Below, piece after piece: positions 18,901-26,596 of a stretch of 64,000 nucleotides of DNA. The notes under the pieces are model-generated. The model did not search any database. It saw nothing but the letters and a program-made list of their open reading frames with translations, and had not been told where the DNA came from. The DNA is taken from positions 3,472,001 through 3,536,000 of the forward strand of contig NZ_CP025118.1 in the NCBI RefSeq assembly GCF_002831665.1, written 5' to 3'. How positions within the stretch are numbered: the stretch's first letter is position 1; the number at the start of each line of letters is the position of its first letter. This DNA comes from Lacinutrix sp. Bg11-31. Lineage in GTDB: Bacteria > Bacteroidota > Bacteroidia > Flavobacteriales > Flavobacteriaceae. Position numbers and translations under genes: made by a program.

Positions 18901-19922
18901 CAGGAATTTTTATAGCTTCAACTGCTGTAAATTTAGTAGTAGATAAATGTGTTTTTAGAAATAATGTAGCTATTGGTGGAGCATCAATATACACTAGACC
19001 AAATACAACAACTATGCTGACTGTAAATTCTAGCCAGTTTTACAATAATATGGGTAATTATGGAGTAGGTGTTTATGTTATTAATGATGGTGCAATTACA
19101 CATGATGTAGAAATTTCAAATTCATTATTTTATAATAACGAATCTAGAAACCGTAATGGTGCAGATGGTTTTACAGGAAGTGCTATTTGGTTGCGAGCAA
19201 ATACAGCTAGTAGTACATTAACATCAAATATATCAAATTGTACATTTACAGGGAATTCAGATATTGGTACTAGAGCAAGTACCCAACGAGGAGCTGTAAG
19301 TCTTTCAAGAAATTCTGGAGCAACGCATACTTCTGCAGTATCTAATAGTGTTTTCTTTAATAATACAGGAGCTGGAGGCGTAACAACACCAGCTTTAACT
19401 AAAGGACATTCTACATTTATTACAAGTGTTTTGGTTAGTAACTCTATAGATCCAGATAATTTTTCAACATTACCTCCATCTTTTAAAGTTAATGTTAGTA
19501 CTGCAGATCCATTATTTTTAAATGCTGCAACTAATGATTACACATTAAGTTCAAGTTCGCCAGCAATAGATGCAGGAGATAATACTTATGTAATAGGATC
19601 AACAGATTTAAGTGGAGCTGCAAGAATTTTTAATACAAATGTAGATATGGGAGCTTATGAGTATGTAACTACTTTAGGTGTAGGCGATTTTGAATTTTAT
19701 AAAAAAGAAATAAAACTATACCCAAACCCAACAACTTCAGTTTTAAATATTAAAATGAAGAGCAACTTAAAACAAGCAACAATCTATTCTGTTTTAGGAA
19801 CGGAGGTTTTAAAAATCACATCTAAAACCATAAATACTTCTAATTTACAATCTGGAATGTATTTAATCAAAATAGAAAATGAAACAGGAAGTGTAACCAC
19901 CAAACGTTTTATTAAACAGTAG
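15945..19922 (+). CDS. Large T9SS-secreted protein with LamG, Fn3-like and two beta-helix domains
   Basis: This 1325-residue extracellular protein has a signal peptide (1-18), a LamG/concanavalin-like domain (about 45-265, with LSFWVKTT and GNWHHIVITN), a fibronectin-like domain (about 275-360) and a right-handed beta-helix of the choice-of-anchor Q type (about 365-745; DGSSWTNAYTTVNAAF, YGGFAGTETSLS). A second Fn3-like domain (about 750-840), a second beta-helix unit (about 845-1240; GKNWVNAFTTIQEAL, YGGFDGTETDIS) and a type A sorting domain (about 1255-1325, LYPNPTTSVLNIK to the final RFIKQ) follow. The Fn3/beta-helix pair is an internal duplication. It could bind or degrade polysaccharide or act in adhesion; no catalytic residues can be assigned. 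It is probably controlled by the upstream kinase/LytTR pair. Confidence 0.9.
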   Translation: MKNKLLLILLLISSFSFAQLPTDEISRYLFTSGSLINEINPGVEDLVRAGTAGVSSVDRLLTAGDSQLLNGDYLTRGNYNSTNSSLSFWVKTTTNDAVKRTVFDKSVRTGSGFGTFETGFFIHLQDGKIGIDGSYVQSNAPGGANTQNSFSYTNTTNIDDGNWHHIVITNRRTYPEVGNYANAHYLLTYYFNIYIDGVAESFQKNNQNSFSIDNPLNVNQNLTVANKATLPQLLSTDVYLDEIDDIYVYERVLTTPEVVSIRDNGGFCVPPDASDFSVTNINSGQATIILPAASNSTYEAAIVESGMPFNTAVFTSNLYGVNGIIPGLLANKTYDLYLRKDCQAPGVWSNWSNAITFSTPTSIIYVDSGASGINDGSSWTNAYTTVNAAFAAATQMSEIWVKGGVYNPDVFDTSISFTLTVNNVGVYGGFAGTETSLSNRVLGTNPTILSGDLFANDNSTLSYNNTSRSDNSINVLKVDADNVIIDGFTVSGGEGVNGAGIIKNVEADGFVLRNMIIENNVAVNSAAGFQCQLNRTGDVKIENSIFRNNLSTYYAGAYFYFGKSSSTSGTVYINNTLFEGNKIEDEPNRPGASGPALGYYGTNGGVLNMRINNCTFVNNTDSGTLATADRGVVVGGRYNGGLPPDLDISNSIFWNNTRNASILDEYGTSTFYGAGYTNVDNTIGQGNLNTITADPLFTNSALSDYTLQGNSPAADAGDNTKVENDIVTDLAGNRRIIGTTVDMGAYELTRNCNELFNYKFTSVSGSPGTAILTWLHPFNPSGPFDLIYVTSGQPMGNGTTVSSLTTQSHTITGLNDGFYDVYIRAYCNGTPAAYVMQTIGFNTPWFVDLNATGTSIGKNWVNAFTTIQEALAVAQSGDKIWVAQGIYKPTAGSRSNTFNFNIDNLEVYGGFDGTETDISQRNHLINETILSGDINDNDTALGFSEANRAENNYHVITINGNDILVNGIAVSGGQANATSGNDGAGAGIFIASTAVNLVVDKCVFRNNVAIGGASIYTRPNTTTMLTVNSSQFYNNMGNYGVGVYVINDGAITHDVEISNSLFYNNESRNRNGADGFTGSAIWLRANTASSTLTSNISNCTFTGNSDIGTRASTQRGAVSLSRNSGATHTSAVSNSVFFNNTGAGGVTTPALTKGHSTFITSVLVSNSIDPDNFSTLPPSFKVNVSTADPLFLNAATNDYTLSSSSPAIDAGDNTYVIGSTDLSGAARIFNTNVDMGAYEYVTTLGVGDFEFYKKEIKLYPNPTTSVLNIKMKSNLKQATIYSVLGTEVLKITSKTINTSNLQSGMYLIKIENETGSVTTKRFIKQ

Positions 19923-19947
19923 TTTTTTAGTTAGTAATTATTGTTTT

Positions 19948-19984
19948 AAATCTCGTAAGCGTAAAGCTTGCGAGGTTTTTTGTT
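19948..19984 (+). terminator. Rho-independent terminator after the 1325-aa protein gene
   Basis: Stem AAATCTCGTAAGC (19948-19960) pairs with GCTTGCGAGGTTT (19966-19978) with two G-T pairs and a GTAAA loop, followed by a T-rich tract. Site B of the putative LytTR operator starts at once afterwards. Confidence 0.82.
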
Positions 19985-20017
19985 TTTTCGGAAACCGAAA
20001 GAACGCTTTCAGAAATT
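19985..20017 (+). promoter_or_regulatory. Putative LytTR operator, site B (before the 490-aa secreted protein)
   Basis: Direct repeats TTTTCGGAAACC (19985-19996) and CTTTCAGAAATT (20006-20017) are 21 bp apart. The right copy is identical to that of site A. A -7-like GATATTTG (20046-20053) starts exactly 28 bp after the right repeat, the same distance as at site A. Confidence 0.68.
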
Positions 20018-20080
20018 ACCATAATTTCTCACACGTTTCTTGTTAGATATTTGTCAAAATATTATAAAATACCACTTATT

Positions 20081-21553
20081 ATGAAAAACAAATTACTTTT
20101 ATTATTCACACTAATATCAACATTAAGCTATGCTCAAACTTATACTTATGATTGGAGTTCAGTCTCATTTAATGGAAGCATTTCTGTAAGTCAAAATGTT
20201 GCAGGAGTACAAGCTGAGTGTACCAATTCTTCAAATACTGTAGAAGTGCTTAATGGAGGAGGATACGCAGGATCTAATGGGAATATTATAACTTCTACAG
20301 GAAACGTTAACTCTATGACAGTTACATTTAGTGATCCAATAAACGTTCAATCCATATTTGCTTTTGATGGAAATGGTGTTGCAGGTAACTGGACATTCTG
20401 GCCAGCAGGAGGAACAAACTCTAATGTTACGCAAAGTATAGCTGCATCAGTAGGAAGTACCATAAATGTAGGTTGGACAAATGTTACCAGCTTTACAATT
20501 ACAAAGAGTAATGGTGTAGCGAGATTTTCAATAGATGATATTGTATTTTCTATTCCTGTATGTAGTGATGTAAATATACCAGACGCAAATTTTAAAACCT
20601 ATTTAATAGGTAATAGTAACATTAATACCAATGGAGATAACGAAATACAATGTACAGAAGCTTCTAGCTTTAATGGAGACATGTTTCTTAATGCTTTAAA
20701 TATCTCTGATTTAACAGGTATTGAACAGTTTCCGCTACTAAACACATTACGTTGTAAGAATAATAATTTAACAACTATAGATGTATCATCAAATACAAAT
20801 TTAACGCTTTTAGATTGTTCTAATAACTTGCTAACGACGCTAGATGTAACAAGTAATGTAGATTTAGCTGTTTTAAGATGTCATTATAATTCTTTATCAA
20901 CTATAAATACATCTTTTAATTCAGACTTGACCGAGTTAAGCTGTGTGTCTAATAATCTTACAGGTTTAGATTTAACTAATAATTTAGATTTGTATAGTCT
21001 AAATTTTGCTCAAAACGCGTTGACAACTCTAGATGTCTCTTTTAATACATCTTTAAATATTTTGGCTTGTATGGATAATTCGATTACCAATTTAGATGTT
21101 TCATTAAATACTGGGTTAGGTTTTTTAAATTGTGAAAACAATGAGTTGTCTGCTTTAAACGTCGCAAACGGTAATAATTCTGATATTTTTGGAGGCGTTA
21201 ATGCTTTAGGTAATTCTAACCTAAATTGTATACAAATAGATACGGGTTTTACACCAACAGCAAATTGGCAAAAAGATGCAGCTGCAACTTATAGTGATAA
21301 CTGTCCTACTCTTAGTGTTGCTAATTTCGAGTTAGCTCATGTCGCATTATATCCAAATCCAACAACGTCAGTTTTAAATATTAAAACTAAGGGCAACTTA
21401 AAACAAGCAACTATTTATTCTGTTTTAGGAGTTAAGATTTTAGAAACAGCATCAAAAAATATAACCACATTAAATTTAAAAAGCGGTATGTATTTAATTT
21501 CAATTGAAGATGAAAACGGAAGTATTTCAACAAAACGATTCATTAAAAATTAA
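20081..21553 (+). CDS. T9SS-secreted leucine-rich-repeat protein
   Basis: This 490-residue protein has a signal peptide (1-19), an N-terminal beta-rich domain of unknown type (about 20-165) and about eight short leucine-rich repeats of roughly 21 residues (about 180-400; pattern LTxLDVSxNTxLxxLxCxxN, many repeats with a cysteine). A type A sorting domain (about 420-490, LYPNPTTSVLNIK) closes the protein. It is expected on the cell surface or outside the cell via T9SS, perhaps in binding or adhesion. ATG 20081 is chosen because it opens a clean signal peptide; an in-frame TTG 30 bp upstream does not. The next gene, 47 bp on, encodes a shorter relative. Confidence 0.88.
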   Translation: MKNKLLLLFTLISTLSYAQTYTYDWSSVSFNGSISVSQNVAGVQAECTNSSNTVEVLNGGGYAGSNGNIITSTGNVNSMTVTFSDPINVQSIFAFDGNGVAGNWTFWPAGGTNSNVTQSIAASVGSTINVGWTNVTSFTITKSNGVARFSIDDIVFSIPVCSDVNIPDANFKTYLIGNSNINTNGDNEIQCTEASSFNGDMFLNALNISDLTGIEQFPLLNTLRCKNNNLTTIDVSSNTNLTLLDCSNNLLTTLDVTSNVDLAVLRCHYNSLSTINTSFNSDLTELSCVSNNLTGLDLTNNLDLYSLNFAQNALTTLDVSFNTSLNILACMDNSITNLDVSLNTGLGFLNCENNELSALNVANGNNSDIFGGVNALGNSNLNCIQIDTGFTPTANWQKDAAATYSDNCPTLSVANFELAHVALYPNPTTSVLNIKTKGNLKQATIYSVLGVKILETASKNITTLNLKSGMYLISIEDENGSISTKRFIKN

Positions 21554-21600
21554 AAGAATACCAAACTAATTTTAAAAATATTAACTCAAAAAAAACAATT

Positions 21601-22401
21601 ATGAAAACAAGATTACTATTCATTTATACTTTCTTCAATATGCTAATAGGTATAAATGCTCAGAATGTAAACATACCAGATGTAAATTTTAAGGCAGCTT
21701 TAGTTGCTAATAATAATATAAATATAAATAATGATGCAGAAATACAAGTAAGTGAGGCAAGTGCATATACAGGAACTATTTCTGTTTCAAATTTAAATAT
21801 TCAAGATTTAACAGGAATTGAAGCTTTTACAGAGATTATATCTTTACAGGCTTTTGGCAATTCATCACTTACAAGTATTAATGTTAGTCAAAACACAAAA
21901 CTTACACAATTGCTTATAGAGCAAACTGGTGTTTCTGGAATTTTAGATCTAAGTATGCTTGCATTTCTTGTAGATTTTAAAGGACACACTACAGCTATTA
22001 CAGCTATAAATATGGAAAATGGAAATAATAGTAATGTTACTCGTTTTAATGTTGTAAATAGTACTGTTACTTGTGTGCAAATAGATGCAGGTTTTACGCC
22101 TAATTCTAATTGGGATGTTCCTGCTTCTGCAAGTTATAATGCAAGTTGTCCAGCATTGCTAAGCGTAGAGGAATTTAAGTTAGATTTAGTGTCTTTATAT
22201 CCAAACCCAACAATTTCTGTTTTAAATATTAAAATAAATAGGGAATTAAAAAAAGCAACTATTTATACTGTTTTAGGGATGAAAGTTTTAGAGACAACAT
22301 CAAAAAAAATAACAATATCAAACTTAAAAACAGGTATGTATTTAATTGAAATTCAAGATGAAATAGGAAATATCTCAACCAAACGTTTTATTAAACAGTA
22401 G
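21601..22401 (+). CDS. Short T9SS-secreted LRR-like protein, paralogue of the upstream gene
   Basis: This 266-residue protein has a signal peptide (1-20), an LRR-like region (about 22-170) and a type A sorting domain (about 190-266). It resembles the preceding protein: both open the LRR part with VNIPDxNFK, share LTGIE and a CxQIDxGFTPxxNW block, and have very similar sorting domains. The repeats are fewer and less regular, so it looks like a reduced tandem duplicate. It probably shares the transcript of the gene at 20081, because the 47-bp gap shows no promoter or terminator. Confidence 0.85.
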   Translation: MKTRLLFIYTFFNMLIGINAQNVNIPDVNFKAALVANNNININNDAEIQVSEASAYTGTISVSNLNIQDLTGIEAFTEIISLQAFGNSSLTSINVSQNTKLTQLLIEQTGVSGILDLSMLAFLVDFKGHTTAITAINMENGNNSNVTRFNVVNSTVTCVQIDAGFTPNSNWDVPASASYNASCPALLSVEEFKLDLVSLYPNPTISVLNIKINRELKKATIYTVLGMKVLETTSKKITISNLKTGMYLIEIQDEIGNISTKRFIKQ

Positions 22402-22410
22402 GTTTTGTGT

Positions 22411-22443
22411 GTTTTAGAAACTGAAAATCCGGTTTCAGAAAGT
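22411..22443 (+). promoter_or_regulatory. Putative LytTR operator, site C (before the 109-aa protein)
   Basis: Direct repeats GTTTTAGAAACT (22411-22422) and GTTTCAGAAAGT (22432-22443) are again 21 bp apart and agree at 10 of 12 positions. The octamer AATCTTTA (22472-22479), a weak version of TAnnTTTG, starts exactly 28 bp after the right repeat. Confidence 0.65.
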
Positions 22444-22508
22444 AAAAGGTTTATTATTCAGTTTAATAGAGAATCTTTACAGTAATTAATAAATAATATC
22501 AAAATTAT

Positions 22509-22838
22509 ATGAAAATAATACTCGTAACATTAAGTCTATTTAGTGCATTGTTTTTTTCTGAAACTAAAAATATTTCCGAAGAAAACCAACCAAAAGTAGA
22601 AGCAATAAGCAAAGCAACAATAGGTAGCAGTTTTAAACTTATTAATGATACTAAAGAGAAAGTAAGTATCTACACAGGAACCGGTTTTGTATCGCTTAAC
22701 AAAGGGTCAAGTACTAGTATTGGTTGTAATACTGGAAAAGAAGTACGTTGGGCAAGCAAAGGAAAAAAAGGAGATGTAATTTTTAAAATTGAATCTAAAC
22801 ATTGCGGTAAAACCATTAAGCTTTCCAAAGTAATGTAA
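22509..22838 (+). CDS. Small exported protein of unknown function
   Basis: This 109-residue protein has a hydrophobic N-terminus that looks like a signal peptide (about 1-18), a short acidic linker and a basic, lysine- and serine-rich domain (about 40-109) with two cysteines (in SIGCNTGKEV and KHCGKTIKL) that could form a disulfide. I do not recognise a family. It carries no T9SS sorting domain, so it may stay in the periplasm. It has its own copy of the putative LytTR operator, which ties it to the kinase/regulator pair upstream, and is followed by a terminator. Confidence 0.7.
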   Translation: MKIILVTLSLFSALFFSETKNISEENQPKVEAISKATIGSSFKLINDTKEKVSIYTGTGFVSLNKGSSTSIGCNTGKEVRWASKGKKGDVIFKIESKHCGKTIKLSKVM

Positions 22839-22872
22839 TAAAAGCACAAAAGAAGCTATTAATCAATTCTGA

Positions 22873-22908
22873 AAAAAGGGAAGTCTAATTTAGGCCTTCC
22901 TTTTTTTA
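22873..22908 (+). terminator. Rho-independent terminator after the 109-aa protein gene
   Basis: AAAAAGGGAAG pairs with CTTCCTTTTTTT around a 12-nt loop, giving a hairpin ending in a T run. It closes the cluster that starts with the histidine kinase. Confidence 0.72.
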
Positions 22909-23031
22909 TTAACTATAGTAATAATTTGGTCTCTATATAATGGCCTTCTTTATCGCTTCCGCGGAAGGATTTACCGTATAATCAACCTTCTGGTTAATGT
23001 GAGTATTAAGAATCTAACTTCTGTAGTTTTA

Positions 23032-23400
23032 TTAAAAAGCATTAATTAGTAATAGTAACCAGCCAATTACTAAAAGTAATCCTCCAAGAGGAGTAATAGG
23101 TCCTAGAAAGCGAAGTTTTTTTCCTTTAGCATCAGATAAAATTAATCCGTAAATGCTAAAAGAGAATAGTATAATACCTAGTGTAAAGCACCAGTATATT
23201 GTAGAGGTTACATTTTTAGAATTAAAACCTAAAACTAATAAAACAATAGCATGATACATTTGGTATTTTACGCCAACATCAAAACTATGTAACTGCTCGT
23301 TAGATAAAATCTTTTTTAGAGCATGAGCGCCAAAGGCTCCAAATATTACAGATAACATTCCAAAAAAGGTACCTGTAGCAATTATAATTTCTTGTGTCAT
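23032..23400 (-). CDS. DUF423 family small membrane protein
   Basis: This 122-residue protein has four predicted membrane helices and the family signatures GMLSVIFGAFGAHALKKIL near the N-terminus and GPITPLGGLLLVIGWL near the C-terminus. The role of DUF423 (YgdD-like) proteins is unknown; they sit in the inner membrane. ATG 23400 is chosen because it starts directly before the first helix and avoids overlap with the upstream methyltransferase gene, which ends 13 bp before. It is the last gene of the map operon. Confidence 0.88.
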   Translation of the reverse strand: MTQEIIIATGTFFGMLSVIFGAFGAHALKKILSNEQLHSFDVGVKYQMYHAIVLLVLGFNSKNVTSTIYWCFTLGIILFSFSIYGLILSDAKGKKLRFLGPITPLGGLLLVIGWLLLLINAF

Positions 23401-23413
23401 TACTATTAGAATT

Positions 23414-24178
23414 TTATTTGTAAACAATAGGAATAATTTCTCCTTGGGCTAAGCAGTATTTGCTAATTTCTTCTTTAGTAAGTCTTGCAGTGTAATCTTC
23501 TTCATTTACCATAAAACCAATCTCTCTGAGTTTATTAAAGTAATCATGACCATAAACACGCACATGATCGTATTGACCAAATATTTTAGCACGTTCTTTT
23601 TTATCTGTTATAGTATCATCTTCAAAGGTAGTAGTTCTAGATAAATCTTGAGGAATCTGAAAAATCCCATAACCACCAGGTTTCATAACGCGAAACAGCT
23701 CTCGCATAGCCTCAGTATCGTCTGGAATATGTTCTAAAACATGATTACACAAAATAATATCGTAACTATTATCTTCAAACGGAAGGTTACAAATATCTGC
23801 TTTTACATCTGCAATAGGAGATAGTAAATCGGTTGTAGTATAATCAAGATTATCTAATGCTTTAAAACGTTTTAAGAAACACTGTTCTGGAGCAAAATGA
23901 AGTACGCTTTTTTTAGCAGAAAAGAAATCGGTTTCGTTTTGTAGATACAACCATAATAATCGGTGTCTTTCTAAAGATAAAGTAGAAGGAGATAATACGT
24001 TATTACGTTGTTCGCCATAACCATAAGGTAGAAAAGATTTGAAGCTTTTACCGTCTATTGGATCTGTAAATGTATTGCCTTTTAAAAAGAAAGCTAAAAT
24101 TGGTCGTGCAACATAGCTTAACCTAATTAGTAACGGTCTTGGTATGGTGTTGAGTATTAATTTGAAGAGTTTTTTCAA
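23414..24178 (-). CDS. Class I SAM-dependent methyltransferase
   Basis: This 254-residue protein has a type 11 methyltransferase domain: VLHFAPEQCFLKRF (motif I position), an acidic residue in YTTTDL, ADICNLPFEDNSYDIILCNHVLEHIPD and LFRVMKPGGYGIFQIP. The N-terminal 80 residues contain a hydrophobic stretch (PILAFFLKGNTF). The substrate cannot be read from the sequence; related genes are often annotated as involved in envelope polysaccharide or small-molecule methylation. It follows the GldL-like gene by 5 bp in the map operon. Confidence 0.88.
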   Translation of the reverse strand: MKKLFKLILNTIPRPLLIRLSYVARPILAFFLKGNTFTDPIDGKSFKSFLPYGYGEQRNNVLSPSTLSLERHRLLWLYLQNETDFFSAKKSVLHFAPEQCFLKRFKALDNLDYTTTDLLSPIADVKADICNLPFEDNSYDIILCNHVLEHIPDDTEAMRELFRVMKPGGYGIFQIPQDLSRTTTFEDDTITDKKERAKIFGQYDHVRVYGHDYFNKLREIGFMVNEEDYTARLTKEEISKYCLAQGEIIPIVYK

Positions 24179-24183
24179 AGTTG

Positions 24184-24381
24184 TTACAAATTTAAAAAAT
24201 CTTTAAACTTATCTGTAGTTAGTATTTTGTAGATTAATAGAATACCAAAAATTACTTTTATTAAAGTTCCAATTGTTAAAATTTCACTAGCATATGGCCA
24301 ATGTTGGATTTTAAATAAAGTTCCTATTATGTTAAAAATAAAACCGAAAATGATGAAAGCTAAAAGGTGTTTTATTTTCAT
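24184..24381 (-). CDS. Small two-helix membrane protein resembling the GldL N-terminus
   Basis: This 65-residue protein consists of two membrane helices joined by FKIQHWPYASE. The motif LFKIxHWPxA before the second helix is the signature of the membrane part of GldL, the motor-scaffold protein of gliding motility and T9SS. The long cytoplasmic tail of GldL is absent, so it is not GldL itself. It starts 2 bp after map. The function is unknown. Confidence 0.75.
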   Translation of the reverse strand: MKIKHLLAFIIFGFIFNIIGTLFKIQHWPYASEILTIGTLIKVIFGILLIYKILTTDKFKDFLNL

Positions 24382-24383
24382 AA

Positions 24384-25202
24384 TTAAAGCACTAAAGCTT
24401 TCTGTCTAAACTCATCTTCCTCATTACTCACAATACCTAAAGCTTCATAAACATAAGCAAAAGTAGATAGTATCTCAGGTTTACCATCTATAATCGCTAC
24501 ATCATGTTCAAAATGAGCACTAGGTTTATTATCTTGAGTAGTAATAGTCCAACCATCTCTATGTTGTTTAATGCGTTGTGTTCCAAGATTAATCATAGGT
24601 TCTATGGCAACAACCATACCTTCAATAAACTTTTTACCACGACCACGTTTTCCGTAGTTTGGCATTTCTGGATCTTCGTGCATTACGCGTCCTAATCCAT
24701 GTCCAACTAATTCTCTTACCACACCGTAGCCATGATCTTCGCAATATTTTTGTATTGCATAACCAACATCGCCAACACGATTACCAACTTTTAGTTCTTT
24801 AATACCAAGGTATAAAGACTCTTTGGTAACTTGTAATAATTTTTCGGTTTCTGGATCTATTTCGCCTACAGCAAAAGTGTAAGCATGATCACCATAAAAA
24901 CCATTTTTTATAGATCCACAATCTATAGAAATAATATCACCTTCTACTAAAGGTGTATTGTTAGGTATACCATGTACTACTTGAGAATTAGGACTCATGC
25001 AAAGTGTGTTTGGAAAGTCGTACAATCCTAAAAAGCCAGGTACTGCACCTTGGTCTCTAATACATTCTTCTGCAATTTTATCTAATTCTAATGTTGTTAC
25101 ACCTGGTTTAACAGCTTTGGCAACTTCACCTAGAGTTTTAGAAACTACAAGTGCAGCTTCACGCATTAGTTCTATTTCTTCTCTTGTTTTTACTATAATC
25201 AT
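24384..25202 (-). CDS. map: Type I methionyl aminopeptidase
   Basis: This 272-residue enzyme removes the N-terminal methionine from new proteins. The metal ligands of the pita-bread fold are visible: D in ISIDCGSIKNGFYGDHAYTF (two aspartates), H in RELVGHGLGRVMHEDP, E in AIEPMINLG and E in SAHFEHDVAI. The length is normal for type Ia. It is the first gene of an operon with a GldL-like protein, a methyltransferase and a DUF423 protein. A -7 box lies about 18 bp upstream. Confidence 0.97.
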   Translation of the reverse strand: MIIVKTREEIELMREAALVVSKTLGEVAKAVKPGVTTLELDKIAEECIRDQGAVPGFLGLYDFPNTLCMSPNSQVVHGIPNNTPLVEGDIISIDCGSIKNGFYGDHAYTFAVGEIDPETEKLLQVTKESLYLGIKELKVGNRVGDVGYAIQKYCEDHGYGVVRELVGHGLGRVMHEDPEMPNYGKRGRGKKFIEGMVVAIEPMINLGTQRIKQHRDGWTITTQDNKPSAHFEHDVAIIDGKPEILSTFAYVYEALGIVSNEEDEFRQKALVL

Positions 25203-25220
25203 AATTCAAAATTAATGGTG

Positions 25221-25228
25221 CAAAGATA
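25221..25228 (-). promoter_or_regulatory. -7 promoter box of map
   Basis: On the minus strand it reads TATCTTTG, a full match to TAnnTTTG, 18 bp before the map ATG, in the divergent region with the CoA-transferase gene. Confidence 0.55.
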
Positions 25229-25297
25229 CTTAAAATAAAATGCTTTTTTTGTTTTCAAAAGATGACTTTTGGCAGTTTTTAAGAGTATTAACCATAG

Positions 25298-25305
25298 TAT
25301 TTTTG
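25298..25305 (+). promoter_or_regulatory. -7 promoter box of the acetyl-CoA hydrolase/transferase gene
   Basis: TATTTTTG matches TAnnTTTG, 19 bp before the ATG at 25325. The nearest upstream TTTG (25268-25271) is 26 bp away, a little further than usual. Confidence 0.5.
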
Positions 25306-25324
25306 TACTCTAAAAATTAATATT

Positions 25325-26596
25325 ATGTATTCTCCAATAGCAGCAGAAGAAGCTGTAAAAGTAATAAAATCTAACAGTCGTATTTATATTCAAGCTGCAG
25401 CCGCAGCTCCACAATCTTTAATACAAGCTGTGTCTGCCAGACACGAGGAATTAAAAGGTGTAGAGATTTGCCATTTACATACAGAAGGTGCTGCCCCTTA
25501 TGCTAACCCTGAATTTAGAGATAGTTTTCATGTTAATTCTTTTTTTATTGGAAAAAATGTGAGACATACTTTAAAGGCTGGAAATGGATCTTATACTCCT
25601 GTTTTTTTAAGTGAATTGCCTTCGTTGTTTAAACGCAGTATCATTGATTTAGATGTCGCTTTTATTCATGTTTCTGTTCCAGATCGTCATGGTTATTGCT
25701 CTTTAGGTGTTTCTGTAGAAGCAACTTTAGCAGCTATTGATAACGCAACAACTGTTATTGCACAGATTAATAAATATATGCCAAGAACTCATGGAGCTGG
25801 AATTATTCATGTTTCAGAGATTGATATTTTTGTAGAGAATCATCAACCACTTCCAGGTCATGCTGTTGTTGCTCCAAATGCTATTGAAGAGAAAATAGGT
25901 GCTTATGTTGCTAATTTAATTGAAGACAGAAGTACACTTCAAATGGGAATTGGAAGTATTCCAAATGCTGTATTGACAAGATTAACTAATCATAAAGATT
26001 TAGGATTGCATACCGAAATGTTTTCGGATGGCGTAATAGACTTAATTCTTAATAATGTTATAACAGGAAATTATAAAGCAATAAATCGTGGTCGCGCATT
26101 GTCAACTTTTTTAATAGGTTCTCAACGTTTGTACGATTATGTAGATGATAATCCTTTTGTAGAAATGCGTGCTTCAAATTATACAAATGATGTATCTATT
26201 ATTAAGCAAAATCCCAAAATGGTAGCTATAAACTCTGCAATAGAAGTAGATGTAACAGGACAGGTTTGTGCAGATTCTATAGGCGCAAATATGTATTCTG
26301 GTGTTGGAGGTCAAATGGATTTTATAAGAGGAGCTTCTTTAAGCGAAGGAGGTAAAGCTATTATTGCTTTGCCATCTATTACAAGTAAAGGTATTAGTAG
26401 AATTGTTCCAGCTTTAAAGCCAGGAGCAGGAGTTGTTACTACACGTTCTCATGTACATTATGTCGTAACAGAATATGGTGTTGCAAACCTTTACGGTAAA
26501 ACAATAAAACAGCGCGTAAAAGCATTAGTTAATATTGCACATCCAGATCATAGAGAGACAATAGAGAGGTCTTATTTTGAAATGATAGGTGGTTAA
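25325..26596 (+). CDS. Acetyl-CoA hydrolase/transferase family protein
   Basis: This 423-residue protein belongs to the Cat1/4-hydroxybutyrate CoA-transferase group of family I CoA-transferases. The catalytic glutamate lies in GLHTEMFSDGVIDL (about residue 240), and the C-terminal domain shows VGGQMDFIRGA and YVVTEYGVANLYGKT. Such enzymes move CoA between acyl groups such as acetate, succinate or butyrate in the cytoplasm. The exact substrate is not readable. It stands alone and meets the HAD phosphatase gene tail to tail with a 4-bp overlap. Confidence 0.9.
   Translation: MYSPIAAEEAVKVIKSNSRIYIQAAAAAPQSLIQAVSARHEELKGVEICHLHTEGAAPYANPEFRDSFHVNSFFIGKNVRHTLKAGNGSYTPVFLSELPSLFKRSIIDLDVAFIHVSVPDRHGYCSLGVSVEATLAAIDNATTVIAQINKYMPRTHGAGIIHVSEIDIFVENHQPLPGHAVVAPNAIEEKIGAYVANLIEDRSTLQMGIGSIPNAVLTRLTNHKDLGLHTEMFSDGVIDLILNNVITGNYKAINRGRALSTFLIGSQRLYDYVDDNPFVEMRASNYTNDVSIIKQNPKMVAINSAIEVDVTGQVCADSIGANMYSGVGGQMDFIRGASLSEGGKAIIALPSITSKGISRIVPALKPGAGVVTTRSHVHYVVTEYGVANLYGKTIKQRVKALVNIAHPDHRETIERSYFEMIGG

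Noticed and set aside
22956..22967. Perfect 12-bp palindrome CTTCCGCGGAAG
   Set aside because: It is an isolated short palindrome between convergent genes; related GC-rich words occur in several gaps and look like common small repeats rather than an operator.
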